Below are positions 14,512 to 15,680 of a DNA stretch of 15,680 nt, in pieces. The position numbers were made by a program, and so were the translations under genes. The stretch is from positions 1 through 15,680 of the forward strand of contig JAJRST010000575.1 of NCBI GenBank assembly GCA_024278645.1, in the 5' to 3' direction. Numbering within the stretch: the stretch's first letter is position 1; each line of letters opens with the position of its first letter. The notes beneath the pieces were generated by a model. The model was not told the DNA's origin. It ran no database searches and was given only the letters and a program-made list of their open reading frames with translations. The stretch comes from a bacterium (GTDB taxonomy: Bacteria; Zhuqueibacterota; Zhuqueibacteria; Residuimicrobiales; Krinioviventaceae).

Positions 14512-15498
14512 TCATGACTTTTCTTGGAAACGTTTCATCATCTCTTTCCAATTGGTGAAAAGAATTCCCTCGTCCTTGAAAAACTGTATCACCTCCGGGT
14601 CGGCAAACATCCGCGCTTCCCACACCCTTTGCTGCCAGGAATTGGTGATGCTTTTCAAGTTTTCGCTTTCGACAGAAGGATGAAAAATGATTTCCGTGAT
14701 GCCGGGCTTGAGCGAACGAACCAGTTCAAAAAACTTTTGCTTCTTTTCCTCAAAAGTGCCGCCATCGGGAGCGGCGTAAAAATCGTCAAGTTTGGGAAGC
14801 GTATAATCGGACGCAAACGCGACCATCTCGTCGGTAATGGGATACCCCTGCTCGCGAAAGCGGGCGACGACCGGATCCGTGAATTCAATAACCATAGCCG
14901 GGATGCCGTATTCCATGGCGACCTTCATGTATACCTGCGCAAACTCCACGCTGCCGTACAGCGTGCCCATGTGGGTATCGATATGACTCGGCTTGACGCC
15001 GAGCGCCAGCGCCTTGTCAATCTGGGCGCGAATCTCCATCTCCACCTCTTTCGGCGAAGCATTTTTAACGACGTCTATAACTTCATGCCAAAGAAAGCCG
15101 TCCGGGTCAATCAGCCCGGGAACCTGTTGGGCATCGGCGACGGGGCCCCAGCGATAACTTTTCCACTCGCTTGTCAATGTCAGGTGCAGGCCGATATCTT
15201 TTTCGGGATGCCGCTTGTACCAGGCCACTATATCTTCTGCATAAGGGCACGGCATCATCACGGCTGCGGATTGGATATGATTTTTCTCAAGGTAGGATTG
15301 AACGGCTTGATTCGCCTCATCGCACATGCCGGCGTCGTCGGCGTGCAGAATAAGAACTCGTTTATCTTTGGGAAAGCCCAGTTTTTCAGCCCAGGTGCTT
15401 GCTTCGTCTGTGACATTTTCAGCAGGTTTTTCCTTGCTGCATGACCACATTAAAGATGCGATTCCAATGAATATGATAAATTTTGCGACATTGATCAT
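14512..15498 (-). CDS. ChbG/YdjC-family carbohydrate deacetylase-like lipoprotein
   Basis: A 328-residue protein of the ChbG/YdjC/HpnK family, whose members remove N-acetyl groups from sugars such as chito-oligosaccharides using a metal ion. Visible signatures are HADDAGM (52-58, acidic metal ligand and catalytic Asp), DIGLHLTLTSEW (101-112) and SHIDTHMGTLYG (171-182). The first 20 residues form a lipoprotein signal ending MWS-Cys20; the bulky residues before the Cys make the lipobox atypical. The mature protein would therefore sit on a membrane, probably facing the periplasm, unlike cytoplasmic E. coli ChbG. The ATG at 15498 was chosen because GAGGAG (15507-15512) lies eight bases upstream; an earlier in-frame start would add charged residues before the signal. 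It is the first gene of the operon, 43 bases ahead of the TonB-dependent receptor. It could process an imported acetylated oligosaccharide. The exact substrate is unknown, and some family members have no proven activity. Confidence 0.88.
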   Translation of the reverse strand: MINVAKFIIFIGIASLMWSCSKEKPAENVTDEASTWAEKLGFPKDKRVLILHADDAGMCDEANQAVQSYLEKNHIQSAAVMMPCPYAEDIVAWYKRHPEKDIGLHLTLTSEWKSYRWGPVADAQQVPGLIDPDGFLWHEVIDVVKNASPKEVEMEIRAQIDKALALGVKPSHIDTHMGTLYGSVEFAQVYMKVAMEYGIPAMVIEFTDPVVARFREQGYPITDEMVAFASDYTLPKLDDFYAAPDGGTFEEKKQKFFELVRSLKPGITEIIFHPSVESENLKSITNSWQQRVWEARMFADPEVIQFFKDEGILFTNWKEMMKRFQEKS

Positions 15499-15680
15499 AC
15501 CAGCCTCTCCTCGTCGTAAATTCTCGTCCAACTCTCTTTTTTATCTTTTGTCGATCGGCTCATTTCACACCGTCTGAAAAGTACTGAAGCACAAACGATT
15601 GCATTAATTTTAGTAACTTTGAAAAAATAAACCTCTCTTAGTCGCCTGATTTTATTATCGCGAGTTCTTGATGTATAGTG
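15499..15680 (-). other. Non-coding leader upstream of the receptor operon, to the right edge
   Basis: This AT-rich stretch of about 180 bases has no convincing reading frame. It carries the GAGGAG site at 15507-15512 and presumably the operon promoter. Possible -10-like hexamers (TAAAAT and TAATAA on the leftward strand) lack a good -35 partner, so none is called. No hairpin terminator or riboswitch-like structure was recognised. The neighbouring gene lies beyond the window. Confidence 0.5.

Noticed and set aside
14524..15444. A 306-codon rightward reading frame.
   Set aside because: It is antisense to the ChbG-like gene, whose metal-binding motifs are intact; the rightward translation has no recognisable feature.

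Overview
The window looks like a chromosomal piece of a Gram-negative bacterium of the FCB supergroup, outside typical Bacteroidota. Candidate phylum KSB1, Calditrichota or a relative fits best. The reasons are three secreted proteins ending in an NYPNPFN-type C-terminal sorting domain (type IX secretion, T9SS), a fourth with a divergent NPY-type version, a PorV-family outer-membrane protein, a TonB-dependent receptor with a carboxypeptidase-regulatory-like N-terminus, and GGAG ribosome-binding sites. The phylum is inferred from gene content only. No tRNA, rRNA, CRISPR array, transposase or phage gene was seen.

Left end (1-2233). A leftward operon driven by a TTGACA-17-TATTTT promoter (1475-1503) encodes a galactokinase-like GHMP sugar kinase (345-1412) and a Tat-signal Gfo/Idh/MocA oxidoreductase that runs off the left edge (1-290). 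Divergent from it is aat (1541-2233, +), leucyl/phenylalanyl-tRNA-protein transferase of the N-degron pathway, the only rightward gene.

Middle (2365-7051). Two adjacent paralogous secreted CotH-kinase proteins (757 and 756 aa) share one architecture: signal peptide, jelly-roll-like N-terminal domain, CotH kinase domain, T9SS sorting domain. They form their own leftward unit with a TTGATT-17-TATACT promoter (7023-7051).

Right part (7076-15498). A leftward five-gene operon ends at a strong intrinsic terminator (7076-7115). In transcription order it encodes a ChbG/YdjC-family deacetylase-like lipoprotein, a TonB-dependent receptor, a large secreted protein with a fibronectin type III domain and an NPY-type C-terminal domain, a PorV-family outer-membrane barrel, and a secreted concanavalin-like protein with a T9SS sorting domain. 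Gaps are 21-55 bases and each start has a GGAG-type ribosome-binding site.

Working model (inference): the operon is a surface nutrient-acquisition and display unit. The receptor imports a ligand, possibly an N-acetylated oligosaccharide that the lipoprotein deacetylates. The FN3 protein may act as the receptor's surface partner, as SusD does in Bacteroidota. The PorV paralogue may be a dedicated shuttle for sorting-domain cargo, and the CotH proteins would be exported by the same route to modify cell-surface targets. A receptor, NPY-domain and PorV cassette with no SusD is the best candidate here for a poorly described system.
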